Origin: Sphingomonas jeddahensis
GTDB taxonomy: Bacteria; Pseudomonadota; Alphaproteobacteria; Sphingomonadales; Sphingomonadaceae
Assembly (NCBI RefSeq): GCF_001981525.1
Contig: NZ_MPSB01000001.1
Coordinates: forward strand, 186,001 to 250,000
Reading direction: 5' to 3'
DNA: 64,000 bases
In this document: positions 44,687 to 53,114 of the stretch, piece after piece
How positions within the stretch are numbered: the first letter of the stretch is position 1
How the letters are laid out: each line of letters opens with the position of its first letter
Position numbers and translations under genes: made by a program
Notes under the pieces: generated by a model
Database searches by the model: none
What the model was told of the DNA's origin: nothing
The model's input: only the letters and a program-made list of their open reading frames with translations

Positions 44687-47431
44687 GTGGAATTGGTGAC
44701 TGTTTTGAACACTTCGTTTGCTCGGCCGCGCGCGGCTTTCCTTCTGGGCTGCACGATGCTGGCCGGCGTTCCGTCGCTCGCGGCGGCGCAAGCTGGGCCA
44801 GGTGTGCAGCCGCAACCCCAGGCTCGGCCGCAGGCGCAAGCGACGCTGCCCGCAGCGGCCCCCGTCGCTCCGCCCGTGGAGCGGACGATCCGCTCACTGC
44901 GTGTCGAAGGATCGCAGCGTATCGAGGCCGATACCGCACTCAGCTATACCAAGCTGCGCATTGGGCAGACTTACACCAACGAAACGCTCGATCAGGCGAT
45001 CAAGGATCTTTACGCCAGCGATTTGTTCGCCGACGTCACCGTCGCGGGTGCGGAGACGGGCGACATCATCCTGCGCGTCCGCGAAAATCCGATCATCAAT
45101 CGCGTCATCCTTGAGGGCAACAAGCGCCTGAAGGACGACAAGATCACCAAGGAAATCCGGCTCAAGCCGCGGCAGGTCTTCACTCGCTCCGCCGTGCGGC
45201 AGGACGTTGCACGCATTGTCGAGCTGTACCGCCGGCAGGGCCGGTTCGCTGCGAGCGTCGATCCCAAGATGGTCTCGCTCGATCAGAACCGCGTCGATGT
45301 TGTGTTCGAGATCAGCGAAGGTCCCAAGTCCAAGGTTCGTCAGATCAACATCCTCGGTAACGAGGTGTTCGATGACGACAAGCTGCGCCAGCAGATGGCG
45401 ACCAAGCAGGCTCGCTTGTTCCGCATCCTGTCATCCAACACCACCTACGACCAGGATCGTCTCGCCTACGATCAGCAGAAGCTGCGGCAGTTCTACCTCA
45501 CTGAAGGCTATGCCGATTTCCGTGTCACCAGCGCAGTCGCCGAACTGACGCCCGACAAGGAAGACTTCATCATCACCTACGTGGTGGAGGAGGGGCCGCG
45601 TTATAAGTTCGGCGACGTGAGCGTCGACAGCGACATCCGCGATTTCGATGACAAGGCGCTCGCCAAGACCCTCGCGGTCAAGAAGGGCGATTGGTACAAT
45701 GCCAAGCTGGTCGAAGACACGGTCGACAGCCTGAGTCAGACCACCGGCCTGTTCGGCTACGCCTTTACCGAGATCAATCCGGAGTTCCAGCGCGACAAGG
45801 ACGCGCTGACGATGTCGATCAACTTCCACATCGGCGAGGCCAAGAGGACCTATGTCGAGCGGGTGGAGATCACCGGCAACACCCAGACACAGGACAAGGT
45901 AATCCGCCGCGAGATCCGTCTTGCGGAAGGCGACGCGTTCAACAGCTTCCAGGTGCGCCGCTCACAGGATCGCATTAACAGCCTGGGTTATTTCCAGGAC
46001 AAGTTCGAGATCAAGCAGACGCCGGGCTCTGCGCCCGACCGCGTCGTGCTGGGCGCAAACGTAGAGGAACGCGCGACCGGCGAGTTGCAGCTGTCGGCCG
46101 GTTTCTCGAGCCTCGAGCGGTTCATCCTCCAGTTCAACCTAACGCAACGCAACTTTCGCGGTAAAGGCCAGGAACTGCGTCTCGGCGTAAATTACTCTAG
46201 TTACTCCAAGTCTATCGAGTTGGGCTTCACCGAGCCATATCTGTTCGACAAGAATATCGCAGTCGGCGTTGATGTGTTCCGCCGCGATTTCAACGCGTTC
46301 AATTTTCGCGGCAATGATCGCGAAACGACCTACAGTCAGGTGTCCACCGGCTTTCAGGTCCGCGCTGGTGTGCCGCTGACGGAATATTGGTCGCTGTCCG
46401 CGCGCTATGGCCTGACCTATGACGAAGTCAGCCTGGACGAGGATCAATTCTTCCGCAGCGGCAAATGTGATCCGCTGCTGGCTGGCCGCTATCTCTGCGA
46501 CGCGCTCGGCAATCGCCTCACCTCGTCGCTGGGCTATTCGCTGATCTACGACAGCCTCAACAGCCGCCTGCGTCCATCGGCGGGCCAACGGTTCACCTTC
46601 AGCCAGGATTTCGCCGGGCTGGGCGGTGACGTGAAGTACCTGCGCACCCGCGCCGACGCGGCGAAATATTGGGGACTGGGTGGCGGTTTCATCCTGTCGG
46701 CCTTGGCCGAAGGTGGCTACATCCACCCGTTGGAGGACAGCCGCGGGCCTGGCATCGACCCGATCCGTATCACGGACCGCTTCTATCTCGGCGAGCCGCA
46801 GTTCCGCGGCTTCGACATCCGAGGCGTCGGTCCGCGCGTGTTGCGCCAATATTATACCACCGATACCACCGGCGCGCAGGTGCTGATCACCGATCGTGAC
46901 CAGATCGTCGATGACGCGTTGGGCGGCACCGCTTACTATCTCGGCCGGATCGAGATGGAGATCCCGCTCGGTTCTGGCGCGCGCGAGCTCGGCTTGCGTC
47001 CGTCGGTCTATGTGCAGGCGGGCAGCTTGTTCAATATCACCCGGCCCGAGCTGACGGCCGAGTTCCCGACCACCACCGACGCCAACGGCAACACGATCGT
47101 GCTGCCGCTGCCGGTGTACAACAGCGCCGGGCAGCCGCTCTACACCTATACAACACCTGGGCAGGGCATCATCTCGACGACCTGCGCGGCCGGTATCCCG
47201 GACGCCAGCGGCAATTGTAACGGGATCATCCCGAACTCGCCGCAGATCGCCTCACAGCCGTTCCAGGAGAGCTTCCTCGGCAATTCCGCCAAGCCGCGCC
47301 TGTCGGTCGGCTTCGGTGTCAACTGGACATCGCCGTTCGGGCCGCTGCGCATCGATGTCGCGCGTGCGCTGATCAAGCAGCGTGGCGACGACGACAAGCT
47401 TATCACCTTCAACGTAGGGACTCAGTTCTGA
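44687..47431 (+). CDS. bamA: Outer membrane assembly factor BamA
   Basis: Outer-membrane barrel that folds other beta-barrel proteins. The protein is 914 aa, about 100 longer than E. coli BamA. A signal peptide is followed by five POTRA domains (about 65-440) and a 16-strand barrel ending in the C-terminal Phe signal (ITFNVGTQF). FYLGEPQFRGFDIRGVGPR matches the conserved RGF/Y loop. Extra length is in outer loops: one near residues 588-608 with Cys (SGKCDPLLAGRYLCDA), and one of about 80 residues before the last strands, also with two Cys. The GTG at 44687 is the most upstream start; GTG 44696 is possible. Confidence 0.95.
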   Translation: MELVTVLNTSFARPRAAFLLGCTMLAGVPSLAAAQAGPGVQPQPQARPQAQATLPAAAPVAPPVERTIRSLRVEGSQRIEADTALSYTKLRIGQTYTNETLDQAIKDLYASDLFADVTVAGAETGDIILRVRENPIINRVILEGNKRLKDDKITKEIRLKPRQVFTRSAVRQDVARIVELYRRQGRFAASVDPKMVSLDQNRVDVVFEISEGPKSKVRQINILGNEVFDDDKLRQQMATKQARLFRILSSNTTYDQDRLAYDQQKLRQFYLTEGYADFRVTSAVAELTPDKEDFIITYVVEEGPRYKFGDVSVDSDIRDFDDKALAKTLAVKKGDWYNAKLVEDTVDSLSQTTGLFGYAFTEINPEFQRDKDALTMSINFHIGEAKRTYVERVEITGNTQTQDKVIRREIRLAEGDAFNSFQVRRSQDRINSLGYFQDKFEIKQTPGSAPDRVVLGANVEERATGELQLSAGFSSLERFILQFNLTQRNFRGKGQELRLGVNYSSYSKSIELGFTEPYLFDKNIAVGVDVFRRDFNAFNFRGNDRETTYSQVSTGFQVRAGVPLTEYWSLSARYGLTYDEVSLDEDQFFRSGKCDPLLAGRYLCDALGNRLTSSLGYSLIYDSLNSRLRPSAGQRFTFSQDFAGLGGDVKYLRTRADAAKYWGLGGGFILSALAEGGYIHPLEDSRGPGIDPIRITDRFYLGEPQFRGFDIRGVGPRVLRQYYTTDTTGAQVLITDRDQIVDDALGGTAYYLGRIEMEIPLGSGARELGLRPSVYVQAGSLFNITRPELTAEFPTTTDANGNTIVLPLPVYNSAGQPLYTYTTPGQGIISTTCAAGIPDASGNCNGIIPNSPQIASQPFQESFLGNSAKPRLSVGFGVNWTSPFGPLRIDVARALIKQRGDDDKLITFNVGTQF

Positions 47432-48075
47432 TGACCAAGTTCAAGCTCATGCTGCTCGCCGCGACGCTCGCTGCGCCGGGCACCTTTGTCGCCGGCAGCG
47501 CTGCGGCGCAGGTTTCCGGCATCGCCGTTGCCAATCCTGAGCAGGCCGTCGCCGCTTCCAAGGCATGGACCGCCGCACGCGGTCAGATCCAATCGACCTA
47601 CAAGACCCAGCTCGATCAGGCGAACACCCGTCGTAACGCGATCCAAGCCGAGCTTCAGCCGTTGGTGACCGCCTACCAGACGGCGGCGCGCGCGCCCGGT
47701 GCAAGCGAAGCCTCGCTCCGCCCGCAGGCGCAAGCGATCCAAACCAAGCAGCAGGCTGCCCAGGCGGAGCTTTCGCGCCTGACCCAGCCGGCTCAGCGCG
47801 CCGAGGCTTATGCAATCGAGCAGATCAGTGCCAAGCTGAGCGACGCAGTGCAGGCCGCAGTGCGCGCCCGCAACGTGACGTTGCTGCTCCGCCCCGAAGC
47901 GGCGCTGTTCGCGCAGCCCGCGGCAGACATCACGTCTGCGATCACTGCCGAGCTCGACAAGTCGGTGCCGAGCGTCGGCATCACCCCGCCTGCCAACTGG
48001 CAGCCGGGTGGCGCGGGCCAGCAGGGCGCGGCCGCAGCACCGGCCGCACAGCGCGCGCAGCCGCAGGGCCGCTGA
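47431..48075 (+). CDS. skp: OmpH/Skp-family periplasmic chaperone
   Basis: Holds unfolded outer-membrane proteins on their way to BamA. The protein is 214 aa: signal peptide ending near residue 27 (GSAAAQ), then a conserved [15 protein letters not shown] strand and a long coiled-coil-like helical section (about 40-150) forming the tentacles, and a Pro/Ala/Gln-rich C-terminal tail. It overlaps the bamA stop by one base. In most proteobacteria lpxD would follow; here fabZ follows directly. Confidence 0.85.
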   Translation: MTKFKLMLLAATLAAPGTFVAGSAAAQVSGIAVANPEQAVAASKAWTAARGQIQSTYKTQLDQANTRRNAIQAELQPLVTAYQTAARAPGASEASLRPQAQAIQTKQQAAQAELSRLTQPAQRAEAYAIEQISAKLSDAVQAAVRARNVTLLLRPEAALFAQPAADITSAITAELDKSVPSVGITPPANWQPGGAGQQGAAAAPAAQRAQPQGR

Positions 48076-48086
48076 GTCCGATCCCC

Positions 48087-48563
48087 ATGACGGACGCGCA
48101 GACCAAAGCCGCCATCGGCCCGCTTGATGTTACGCGGGTGATGGCGGCGCTGCCGCATCGCTATCCGATGCTGCTCGTCGACCGGGTCGAGGCGCTGGTG
48201 CCGGACGAATCGATCGCCGCGATCAAAGCCGTGACGATCAATGAGGGCTTCTTCCAGGGCCATTTCCCCGGCCGTCCGATCATGCCCGGCGTGCTGATCG
48301 TCGAGGCGCTGGCCCAGGCCGCCGGCGTTCTCGCGGTGGAAAGCCTCGGCCTCGCGGGCACGGGCAAGCTGGTTTATTTCATGTCAATCGATGGCGTGAA
48401 GTTCCGCAAGCCGGTGGAACCTGGCGTGCTGCTCCGCCTAGAGGTGTCTTTTGTCCAGAAACGTGCGCGCGTGTGCAAATTTGCCGGCCGTGCGCTAATC
48501 GAGGGCGAACTGGCGGCGGAATGCGAATTTACAGCGATGATCGCGGATCCGCCCGCCGCTTGA
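48087..48563 (+). CDS. fabZ: 3-hydroxyacyl-ACP dehydratase FabZ
   Basis: Dehydrates 3-hydroxyacyl-ACP in fatty acid elongation. The protein is 158 aa, hotdog fold. Motifs: [13 protein letters not shown] with the catalytic His, and [20 protein letters not shown] with the catalytic Glu. It stands 11 bases after skp, without lpxD between or lpxA/lpxB after. A hairpin follows. Confidence 0.96.
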   Translation: MTDAQTKAAIGPLDVTRVMAALPHRYPMLLVDRVEALVPDESIAAIKAVTINEGFFQGHFPGRPIMPGVLIVEALAQAAGVLAVESLGLAGTGKLVYFMSIDGVKFRKPVEPGVLLRLEVSFVQKRARVCKFAGRALIEGELAAECEFTAMIADPPAA

Positions 48564-48590
48564 TCGGCTTTTTCAACCACATTGCACCGG

Positions 48591-48615
48591 CGGCGCGCCT
48601 CTGCTAGGCGCGCCG
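48591..48615 (+). terminator. Hairpin between fabZ and rpmE
   Basis: Perfect ten-bp stem CGGCGCGCCT / AGGCGCGCCG with a five-base loop, followed by CTTCCTTCC. It probably ends the long rpsB-fabZ cluster. A second small hairpin (GGCTGGT/ACCAGCC, 48626-48642) follows in the rpmE leader. Confidence 0.55.
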
Positions 48616-48662
48616 CTTCCTTCCAGGCTGGTCGGAACCAGCCACTTCGGAGTTTGTGAGAC

Positions 48663-48890
48663 GTGAAGAAAGATACCCACCCCGATTATCACATGATCAA
48701 GGTGCAGATGACCGACGGCACCGTGTACGAAACTCGCTCCACCTGGGGCAAGGAAGGCGACACGATGACGCTCGAAATCGATCCTCTGGCGCATCCGGCG
48801 TGGACCGGCGGCAAGGGCCAGATGCTCGACGCGGGTGGTCAGGTTGCGCGCTTCAACAAGCGTTTTGGCGGTCTCACGCTCCGTAAGTAA
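48663..48890 (+). CDS. rpmE: 50S ribosomal protein L31
   Basis: Large-subunit protein at the intersubunit bridge. The protein is 75 aa and begins [20 protein letters not shown]. It has no CxxC zinc motifs, so it is the zinc-independent (C-minus) form. A GAGACGTG leader precedes the ATG. A strong terminator follows. Confidence 0.95.
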   Translation: MKKDTHPDYHMIKVQMTDGTVYETRSTWGKEGDTMTLEIDPLAHPAWTGGKGQMLDAGGQVARFNKRFGGLTLRK

Positions 48891-48963
48891 CGGTTGGCTC
48901 ACCGAGGCGACGCTCGTTGACGAGTTATGTTCGCTGCGGAAAGTTGAGCCATCGAAAAGAACG

Positions 48964-48998
48964 ACCGGCGCCGCAGCAAGCGTGCGCCGGTCTTTTTT
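48964..48998 (+). terminator. Rho-independent terminator of rpmE
   Basis: Stem ACCGGCGC / GCGCCGGT with a 12-base loop, followed by CTTTTTT. It is about 75 bases downstream of the rpmE stop. Confidence 0.88.
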
Positions 48999-49005
48999 CG
49001 CGCCG

Positions 49006-49239
49006 GTCGGGCCGGGTGGCATCGGTTGCACGCTTTGCTGGGTCGCCGATCTGTCGCTTCGGCGCACGGCCGCAAAGCTGCTTGGCGCACCGCAAGGCAT
49101 GACTATCTCGCTCACCTTGCGCGAGGTCGGGCCAGTCGCCGCTCAGGTGATGTGGCGACGATTTCCTCGTCAGCTGCCGCTTCCATAAGCTGCTTGACCA
49201 GCAAGTGTTCGGGCGGACCGGAAAGCCGATCCAGCTAAG
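49006..49239 (+). pseudogene. Degenerate PilZ-domain gene
   Basis: Between the rpmE terminator and the tRNA gene, the plus strand reads, in one frame, GGIGCTLCWVADLSL, then APQGMTISLTLREVGPVAAQ and VMW at 49153, which matches the middle of a PilZ domain (D-L-S, then P-x-G-x-V/I-x-L, then G-x-V-x-A-x-V-x-W). Directly after the Trp a +1 shift at about 49156 gives DDFLVSCRFHKLLDQQVFGR, the expected PilZ C-terminus (G/SCRF...L...VF). There is no start codon with a normal N-terminus and no stop before the tRNA gene, so this is a remnant. PilZ domains bind cyclic-di-GMP; this one can hardly do so. Confidence 0.5.
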
Positions 49240-49329
49240 TGGCGGATGGGGTGGGATTCGAACCCACGGTGAGCGTGAACCCACGACGGTTTTCAAGACC
49301 GTTGCCTTAAACCACTCGGCCACCCATCC
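49240..49329 (-). tRNA. tRNA-Ser (anticodon UGA)
   Basis: On the minus strand a complete 90-nt class II tRNA can be folded: acceptor GGATGGG with CCCATCC, D arm GCC...GGC, anticodon arm ACGGT-CTTGAAA-ACCGT with anticodon TGA, a long variable arm of 18 nt, T arm GTGGG-TTCGAAT-CCCAC, discriminator G and an encoded CCA. The long variable arm and anticodon identify serine (UCN codons). Confidence 0.96.
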
Positions 49330-49425
49330 GCACCGGTGCGCTCCTCTGCCGTGCTGCGGCGATACGTGCAAGCCCGTCGATGATTGGCGGTTCCGCCGAT
49401 CCGCCGCCTGTGTCACACAGCGCGG

Positions 49426-50472
49426 ATGAGGGGCACGCAAACCATCGTCCGTTTTCTTCGTTCTGCGGCGCTCGCGGCCGTTGCGCTGGCGGTGCCCGGC
49501 TCGGCGCTCGCGCAGGATGAGGCCGGCTTCCAGGCCTATCTGGCACAGCTGCGTGCCCAAGCGCTTCGCGAAGGCGTGCGCTCCTCGACCGTCGATGCCG
49601 TGCTGCCGACGCTCACCTACAACGCTCGCGTGGTAGAGCTCGATCGTGGACAGCCCGGCGGCACGCCGCAATCGAACGCTTTCCCGCCCTTCGCTCCTTA
49701 TAAGGCGCGCCACGTCGATGCCGCGCGGATCAGCCGCGGCCGCACTGCTTACGTTAACAACCGCAGCCGTCTCGCGCGCGTCGAGGCGGAGACTGGCGTT
49801 CCCGAATCGATCATGGTCGCCATTTGGGGCCATGAAACCAATTACGGCAGCTACACCGGCGATTTCGATCTGCTGCGCAGCCTCGCCTCGCTCGCCTATG
49901 AAGGCCGTCGCCGCGCGCTTTTCGCGGGCGAGTTTGTCGCCACGCTCAAGATCATGGATCGCGGAATCTCCCGAGACACGCTGAAGGGCAGTTGGGCGGG
50001 CGCCACCGGCAATCCGCAATTTCTGCCGTCGATCTACCTGCGCCTTGCCAAGGACGGCGACGGCGACGGCCGTGCGGACATTTGGAACAGCCAGGCCGAC
50101 ACGCTGGCTTCGATCGGCAATTATTTTGTCAGTGCCGGTTGGCGCCCCGGCCAGCCGTGGGGGTTTGCGGTGAGCGTGCCGTCCGGTTTCGACCGCAGCG
50201 GCCAGCGCAACCGGCTCGTTTCCCCGCGCTGCCCGCGCGTGTTCGAACGGCATAGCGCATGGCGTACGATGGCCGAATGGCGCGCGCTCGGGGTGGTGCC
50301 GCAGGGACGCGCCTGGCCGGCGGACAATGTACTGGCGACGCTGATGGAGCCCGATGGCCCAGGCGCCACCGCTTATCTCCTAACCGGCAATTACCGCGTG
50401 ATCCTCGACTATAACTGCTCAAACTTCTACGCTTTGTCGGTCGGGCTGCTGGCCGATGCGGTTGAACGCTAA
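49426..50472 (+). CDS. MltB-type lytic murein transglycosylase
   Basis: Periplasmic enzyme cleaving glycan strands to 1,6-anhydro ends. The protein is 348 aa with a signal peptide (ALAAVALAVPGSALAQ). The MltB/SLT catalytic domain has the active-site Glu in VAIWGHETNYGSY, then LKGSWAGATGNPQFLPS and the Ca-like DGDGDGRADIWNS. The membrane-anchoring lipobox of MltB is missing, so it should be soluble in the periplasm. It overlaps rlpA by 17 bases, and the pair fits a septal or daughter-cell separation role. Confidence 0.92.
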   Translation: MRGTQTIVRFLRSAALAAVALAVPGSALAQDEAGFQAYLAQLRAQALREGVRSSTVDAVLPTLTYNARVVELDRGQPGGTPQSNAFPPFAPYKARHVDAARISRGRTAYVNNRSRLARVEAETGVPESIMVAIWGHETNYGSYTGDFDLLRSLASLAYEGRRRALFAGEFVATLKIMDRGISRDTLKGSWAGATGNPQFLPSIYLRLAKDGDGDGRADIWNSQADTLASIGNYFVSAGWRPGQPWGFAVSVPSGFDRSGQRNRLVSPRCPRVFERHSAWRTMAEWRALGVVPQGRAWPADNVLATLMEPDGPGATAYLLTGNYRVILDYNCSNFYALSVGLLADAVER

Positions 50473-51319
50473 GGCGCTCGCCGCGCTGCTTTGGCTGGCG
50501 GGGTGCAGCGGCGGCGGTGATTTGCCCCGTCCGCCAATCGCCGACACCGCGGTACGGAGCCGCGACGCCCCCGCGCCGCTGCCGGCCGAAGCAGGGGACG
50601 CGCGTGGCCCGGCCGGCACCTCCGGCATGGGCGCGTCTCGCTATGACACCGTCGGTTATGCCAGCTGGTATGGCGACGAGTTCGCCGGCTCACCCACCGC
50701 GAGCGGCACGCCCTTCGCGCCCGACGCGATCACCGCCGCCCATCGCACGCTGCCGCTCGGTTCGCACGCCGAGGTAACCGCGCTCGGCAGCGGCCGAACC
50801 ATCTTGGTCCTGATCAACGATCGCGGGCCAACGCACGCCGAACGCGAGATCGACTTGTCGCGCGGCGCCGCGGCGCTGCTCGGGCTCGGCGGCGAGCCGA
50901 CCGCACCGGTGCGCGTCCGTGCGGTGACCGCCACTTCGTCAGATGCTGCCGCGCTCGCCGCCGGTCGCCCGGCCGGCCTGCGCCTCAGTGCACCGCCCTC
51001 GCTGTTGGCCGCCCTGCGGGCGCAGTTAAAGCCCGCCGCAAGCACCGCTACTCCCCCACTACCCCGTCGCCGTGCCCCGCCCGGCGCCGCGGGCTATCTC
51101 GTCCAGGTCGCCGCTTTCTCCAGCGAGTCGCGCGCCAGGGCACTCGCAACCACGCTTGACGGCTATGTGGAACCCGCGGGTCGCCTCCACCGCGTTCGTC
51201 TTGGTCCATTCCCCGACGCCGCCGTCGCTCAACGCGCGCGTGACGACGCCGCACGGCGCGGCTATGGCGATGCCACCATCATTATCCAGCCCGACCAGCC
51301 CCGAGTAGAGCGTCCATGA
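50456..51319 (+). CDS. rlpA: RlpA-type septal ring lytic transglycosylase lipoprotein with SPOR domain
   Basis: A 287-aa lipoprotein: lipobox LWLAGC (Cys 17), a double-psi beta-barrel domain (about 68-165; GYASWYGDEFAGSPTASG and INDRGPTHAEREIDLS with the catalytic Asp region), a Pro/Ala linker, and a C-terminal SPOR domain (about 210-283; YLVQVAAFSSESRA) that binds denuded glycan at the septum. RlpA of Pseudomonas cleaves such glycan. It overlaps the upstream transglycosylase and the downstream carboxypeptidase (ATGA). Confidence 0.92.
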   Translation: MRLNAKALAALLWLAGCSGGGDLPRPPIADTAVRSRDAPAPLPAEAGDARGPAGTSGMGASRYDTVGYASWYGDEFAGSPTASGTPFAPDAITAAHRTLPLGSHAEVTALGSGRTILVLINDRGPTHAEREIDLSRGAAALLGLGGEPTAPVRVRAVTATSSDAAALAAGRPAGLRLSAPPSLLAALRAQLKPAASTATPPLPRRRAPPGAAGYLVQVAAFSSESRARALATTLDGYVEPAGRLHRVRLGPFPDAAVAQRARDDAARRGYGDATIIIQPDQPRVERP

Positions 51320-52491
51320 CCAAGATTCTGCATTATCTCGCAGCACCCGCGATTGCGCTGTCGATCGCTTATCCATCGGCCGCTTCCGCCCCGCAGTTCC
51401 AGACGGAGGCGCCCGTCGCCTTCATGAAGGATCTATCGTCGGGCGCGGTGCTGTTCGAAAAGGACGCCGATCGCCGCATGCCGCCGGCCTCGATGGCGAA
51501 AATGATGACAGCCTATGTCGCGTTTGATCTCATCAAGCGCGGCGAGCTGAAATTGAGCACGGAGTTCGAGGTTCGTCCGGAGACTTGGCAAAAATGGCAT
51601 GGCCCATCAGCGGGTTCCACCATGTTCCTTTCGCCGGGTGAGAAGGTTTCCGTCGAGAACCTGCTCTACGGCATCGTCGTCCTTTCAGGAAATGATGCCT
51701 GCGTCGTGCTGGCGGAGGGCATTTCCGGTACCGAGGAAGCCTTTACCCAGCGGATGAACGAAGCGGCGCAGCGGATCGGCCTCACCAACAGCCATTTCGG
51801 CACCTCAAACGGATGGCCCGACAATGGTGCCACTTATGTCACCGCGCGCGACCTGGCGAAGCTCGCTGCATCGACGATCGAGGATCACCCGAAGCTCTAC
51901 AAGCAGTTCTATTCACGCCGTGAATTCACCTGGGGCAAGACGCTAGGGGCGGGCGCTGCCATCACGCAGGCGAACCGCGATCCGCTGCTCGGCCGCGTCG
52001 CTGGCGCCGACGGGCTTAAGACCGGTCATACCGAGGAAGCGGGCTATGGCTTCACCGGGTCGGCCGAACAGAACGGCCGCCGCTTGGTGATGGTGCTGGC
52101 GGGCCTGACCAGCTTTAGCGGTCGCGCCAACGAATCCGTTCGTTTCATGGAATGGGGCTTCCGCGCCTGGCAGGCCAAGCCCGTGGTGAAACAGGGCCGT
52201 AAGGTCACCGATGCCAGTGTGCAGCTTGGTGATGCGTCTACCGTCGGGCTCGTCGCCCCGCGAGATCTCAACGTTGCACTGCCCTCGGGCGCGGTGCCGC
52301 AGATGACCGCCAAGGTCGTCTATCAGGGTCCGATCAAGGCGCCGATCAAGGCGGGGGCGCATGTCGCCGATCTCGTCATCACCTCACCGGGTCTGCCCGA
52401 ACAAACGCTGCCGCTCGTCGCCGAAGCTGATGTCGAGGAAGCGGGCTTCTTCGGCCGCGCCTGGGCCGGCCTCACCGGTCTGTTCGGGTGA
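51316..52491 (+). CDS. dacA: D-alanyl-D-alanine carboxypeptidase (PBP5/6 type)
   Basis: Trims the terminal D-Ala from peptidoglycan stem peptides. The protein is 391 aa with a signal peptide ending near residue 25. Class A carboxypeptidase motifs: SxxK at S59-K62 (PASMAKMM), SGN in VVLSGNDACVV, and KTG in GLKTGHTEEAG. A C-terminal PBP5-type beta domain and an amphipathic membrane-attaching helix (AGFFGRAWAGLTGLFG) follow. tmk overlaps its stop. Confidence 0.95.
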   Translation: MTKILHYLAAPAIALSIAYPSAASAPQFQTEAPVAFMKDLSSGAVLFEKDADRRMPPASMAKMMTAYVAFDLIKRGELKLSTEFEVRPETWQKWHGPSAGSTMFLSPGEKVSVENLLYGIVVLSGNDACVVLAEGISGTEEAFTQRMNEAAQRIGLTNSHFGTSNGWPDNGATYVTARDLAKLAASTIEDHPKLYKQFYSRREFTWGKTLGAGAAITQANRDPLLGRVAGADGLKTGHTEEAGYGFTGSAEQNGRRLVMVLAGLTSFSGRANESVRFMEWGFRAWQAKPVVKQGRKVTDASVQLGDASTVGLVAPRDLNVALPSGAVPQMTAKVVYQGPIKAPIKAGAHVADLVITSPGLPEQTLPLVAEADVEEAGFFGRAWAGLTGLFG

Positions 52492-53114
52492 CCGGGCGCT
52501 TCCTCTCGCTGGAAGGCGGGGAGGGGGCGGGCAAGTCGACGCAGGCACGGGCGCTCGCCGCGGCGCTTGAAGCGCGTGGGCTGCCCGTGCTCGTCACGCG
52601 CGAGCCCGGCGGCAGCGAGGGTGCGGAGGCGATCCGCGCGCTGTTGATGCAGGGCGACGTAAAGCGTTGGAGCGCCCACGCCGAAACCCTGCTGTTTGCC
52701 GCCGCGCGCGCCGATCATGTCGAAAAGGTGATCCGTCCTGCGATCGAGGCGGGGACATGGGTGATCACCGATCGTTTCATCGATTCGACCCGCGCCTATC
52801 AGGGCGGCGCCGGCGGGATCGACGATGCCGCGATTTTTGCGCTGCATGGCTTCGGCTCGCGTGGGCTGCTGCCCGATCGCACCTTCGTACTCGACCTGCC
52901 GATCGCGGAGGGCGCACGCCGGGCCGCGCTGCGCGACGGCGCGATGGCCGATCGCTTCGCGATGCGTGGCGAACATTTCCATGCCGATGTGGCGCGCGCT
53001 TTCCGGACCTTCGCCGCGCGCGAACCGAGCCGCTTCCGCATCGTCGATGCCAATCGCTCACCCGGTGATGTCACCGCCATGTTGCTCGCGCAGATGAGCG
53101 ATCTGCTGCCGTGA
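52488..53114 (+). CDS. tmk: Thymidylate kinase
   Basis: Phosphorylates dTMP to dTDP. The protein is 208 aa, with P-loop SLEGGEGAGKSTQ at about residues 6-18, the DR(F/Y) motif in ITDRFIDSTRAYQG and a LID with the Arg-rich segment. The start is a GTG overlapping the dacA stop; the stop overlaps holB, a common pair (tmk-holB). Confidence 0.96.
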   Translation: MTGRFLSLEGGEGAGKSTQARALAAALEARGLPVLVTREPGGSEGAEAIRALLMQGDVKRWSAHAETLLFAAARADHVEKVIRPAIEAGTWVITDRFIDSTRAYQGGAGGIDDAAIFALHGFGSRGLLPDRTFVLDLPIAEGARRAALRDGAMADRFAMRGEHFHADVARAFRTFAAREPSRFRIVDANRSPGDVTAMLLAQMSDLLP

